Shown here: positions 62,409 through 64,000 of the stretch, piece after piece
Numbering within the stretch: the first letter of the stretch is position 1
Layout: each line of letters begins with the position of its first letter
Assembly (NCBI GenBank): GCA_045629045.1
Contig: JAZQQM010000027.1
Location: forward strand, 1-64,000
DNA: 64,000 bases
Source of the DNA: JAILLW01 sp045629045
GTDB lineage: Bacteria; Bacillota; Clostridia; Lachnospirales; Lachnospiraceae
Direction: 5' to 3'
The notes under the pieces: generated by a model
Seen by the model: only the letters and a program-made list of their open reading frames with translations
Database searches by the model: none
What the model was told of the DNA's origin: nothing
Translations under genes and position numbers: made by a program

Positions 62409-64000
62409 ATGTTAATCAATGGTTCAGATATAGTAATCAGATGTCTTAAAGAACAGGGAGTTGATACCGTATTCGGATATCCGGGAGGAACAATTCTTAA
62501 TGTTTATGATGCTTTGTATAAGTTTAATGAAGCTAACCCCAAGGAAGCAATTAATCATATATTGACTTCCCATGAGCAGGGAGCTGCACATGCTGCCGAC
62601 GGTTATGCAAGAGCTACGGGCAAAGTCGGTGTATGCTTTGCAACATCAGGCCCCGGTGCAACAAATCTTGTAACAGGTATTGCAACTGCATATATGGATT
62701 CTGTTCCTATGGTGGCAATTACATGTAATGTTACGCTTCCTTTACTGGGGAAAGATACTTTCCAGGAGGTTGATATTGCGGGAGTTACCATGCCGATTAC
62801 AAAACACAGTGTTATCGTCAAGGATGTAACTGTGCTGGCAGATACCATAAGACGTGCATTCAGAATTGCAAAGGAAGGACGCCCCGGCCCGGTACTTGTT
62901 GATATTACAAAAGATGTTTCTGCTGCAATGTTTGAGTATGAAGCAAAAAAGATAGAAGAAACAAAATATGTTCCCGCATACGAAACAAGTGATATTGACG
63001 TAGCGGTTAAAATGATGGAAAGTGCCAAAAAGCCTTTCATATACGTTGGCGGAGGCGCAGTTATTTCGGGAGCCTGCGAAGAAGTTCGTAAGCTGTCTAA
63101 ATTACTCGATGCACCTGTTTGCGATACGCTTATGGGAAAGGGTGTTATGGACGGTTATTCCGACTATTATACAGGCATGATCGGAATGCATGGAACAAAG
63201 GCATCAAATCTGGGAGTGTCCGACTGCGATTTGCTAGTGGCTCTCGGCGCAAGATTCTCCGATCGTGTTATCGGAAATGCATCAAAGTTTGCTACCGGTG
63301 CCAAAGTATTGCATATCGATATTGATGCAGCTGAAATTGATAAGAATATTAAGTCGGATGCATCTATAGTAGGTGACTTAAAGGATGTTCTTGTTAAAAT
63401 AAATGCCAAATTAAAGCAACAGAAGCATACTGACTGGGTTAAGTATGTTATGTCCCTTAAGAAAAAGTATCCCCTTAACTATGATAATTCGGTATTATCG
63501 TGCCCTTATGTTATTGAAACTATTGATAAAGTTACGAAGGGAAACGCAATTATTACAACAGATGTAGGCCAGCATCAGATGTGGGCTGCACAGTACTATA
63601 AGTATACTTCTCCTCGTACATTCTTATCTTCCGGAGGATTGGGAACAATGGGATACGGCCTCGGCGCCTGTATCGGTGCTCAGGTAGGACAGAAAGATAA
63701 GGTATGTATCAACATTGCCGGTGACGGATGCTTTAGAATGAACATGAACGAACTGGCAACTGCCAGCAGATATAATATTCCGATTATTGAAGTTGTAATT
63801 AACAATCATGTTCTCGGAATGGTAAGACAGTGGCAGACTCTGTTCTACGGAAAGAGATATTCTCAGACTGTTTTAAATGATAAGGTTGATTTTTGCAAGG
63901 TCGCAGAAGGCCTTGGTGTAACGGCAATTAAAGTAACAAAGAAAGAAGAAGTTGAAAAAGCAATTAAGAAAGCAATCAGCCTAAAGGCTCCCTGCTTAAT
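62409..64000 (+). CDS. ilvB: acetolactate synthase large subunit (3' end cut off)
   Basis: The first 530 residues of a thiamine-diphosphate enzyme that condenses pyruvate to acetolactate, running off the window end with no stop. TVFGYPGGTILNVYD and TSHEQGAAHAADGYARATG carry the ThDP-activating Glu. The ThDP/Mg motif GDGCFRMNMNEL...NN is present near 435-465. A full-length protein is about 550-560 residues, so only about 25-30 are missing. AAGGAG precedes the ATG. ilvN, if present, would lie just beyond. Confidence 0.96.
   Translation, partial: MLINGSDIVIRCLKEQGVDTVFGYPGGTILNVYDALYKFNEANPKEAINHILTSHEQGAAHAADGYARATGKVGVCFATSGPGATNLVTGIATAYMDSVPMVAITCNVTLPLLGKDTFQEVDIAGVTMPITKHSVIVKDVTVLADTIRRAFRIAKEGRPGPVLVDITKDVSAAMFEYEAKKIEETKYVPAYETSDIDVAVKMMESAKKPFIYVGGGAVISGACEEVRKLSKLLDAPVCDTLMGKGVMDGYSDYYTGMIGMHGTKASNLGVSDCDLLVALGARFSDRVIGNASKFATGAKVLHIDIDAAEIDKNIKSDASIVGDLKDVLVKINAKLKQQKHTDWVKYVMSLKKKYPLNYDNSVLSCPYVIETIDKVTKGNAIITTDVGQHQMWAAQYYKYTSPRTFLSSGGLGTMGYGLGACIGAQVGQKDKVCINIAGDGCFRMNMNELATASRYNIPIIEVVINNHVLGMVRQWQTLFYGKRYSQTVLNDKVDFCKVAEGLGVTAIKVTKKEEVEKAIKKAISLKAPCL

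Overview
The window reads as a core-genome stretch of a low-GC Gram-positive anaerobe of the class Clostridia, most likely Lachnospiraceae. This is inferred from gene content and order, not from a marker-gene search. The run ylxM-ffh-rpsP-khpA-rimM-trmD-rplS-lepB-rbgA-rnhB-FliK-like-FlhB-like-yraN is the classic Bacillota order. The acetate route pta-ackA, the ACT/UPF0210 pair, AGGAGG-type ribosome binding sites and sigma-A promoters fit the same placement. Nearly everything lies on the + strand; only a tRNA-Leu and tmcAL are on the - strand. No prophage, transposase gene or CRISPR array is visible.

Layout. 1-346: hairpin-rich leader with a terminator and a strong promoter. 347-5040: chemotaxis adaptor cheV, a short Sir2-like protein and a 1064-residue repetitive membrane protein carrying several copies of a FliM/FliY-like docking motif. 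5037-8358: hisH, hisF, ung, lysA. 8413-8496: tRNA-Leu(CAA). 8681-16939: a zinc-finger membrane protein, polA, coaE, an extended FtsA-like ATPase, a YycJ/WalJ-type hydrolase, and the ACT/UPF0210 pair. 16983-22644: diguanylate cyclase, tmcAL (reverse), pta-ackA, DUF177-rpmF. 22645-23143: gene-free, with a nested palindromic element. 23144-29556: plsX-acpP-rnc-smc-ftsY. 29580-32965: threonine ammonia-lyase and two membrane-anchored envelope proteins. 33035-42255: the SRP/ribosome/tRNA-modification/secretion block. 42334-51348: MORN and zinc-ribbon membrane proteins, phoH, a PgpH-like protein with a damaged HD site, a MOP-family flippase, a FAD dehydrogenase fused to 5-formyl-THF cyclo-ligase, and proA. 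51362-56868: potABCD polyamine transporter plus a beta-propeller lactonase. 56983-59572: a VanY-type peptidase, tgt and yajC. 59634-64000: leuB-ilvD-ilvB, the last cut by the window end.

How the genes fit together. Protein export and ribosome maturation dominate the middle: SRP (ffh, ftsY, ylxM), two type I signal peptidases, yajC, rimM, trmD, rbgA, bS16, bL19, bL32. Branched-chain amino acid synthesis is represented by leuB-ilvD-ilvB and possibly the threonine deaminase. Acetate metabolism (pta-ackA) is divergent from tmcAL, an enzyme that uses acetate to modify tRNA. The organism is probably motile or chemotactic (cheV, FliM-like peptide motifs), although the flagellar genes themselves are not here.

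Most promising leads: (1) the multivalent FliM-like scaffold next to cheV; (2) the dehydrogenase/cyclo-ligase fusion; (3) the catalytically degenerate PgpH homologue after phoH; (4) the 370-bp foldback repeat between rpmF and plsX. No complete new defence or mobile system is evident.
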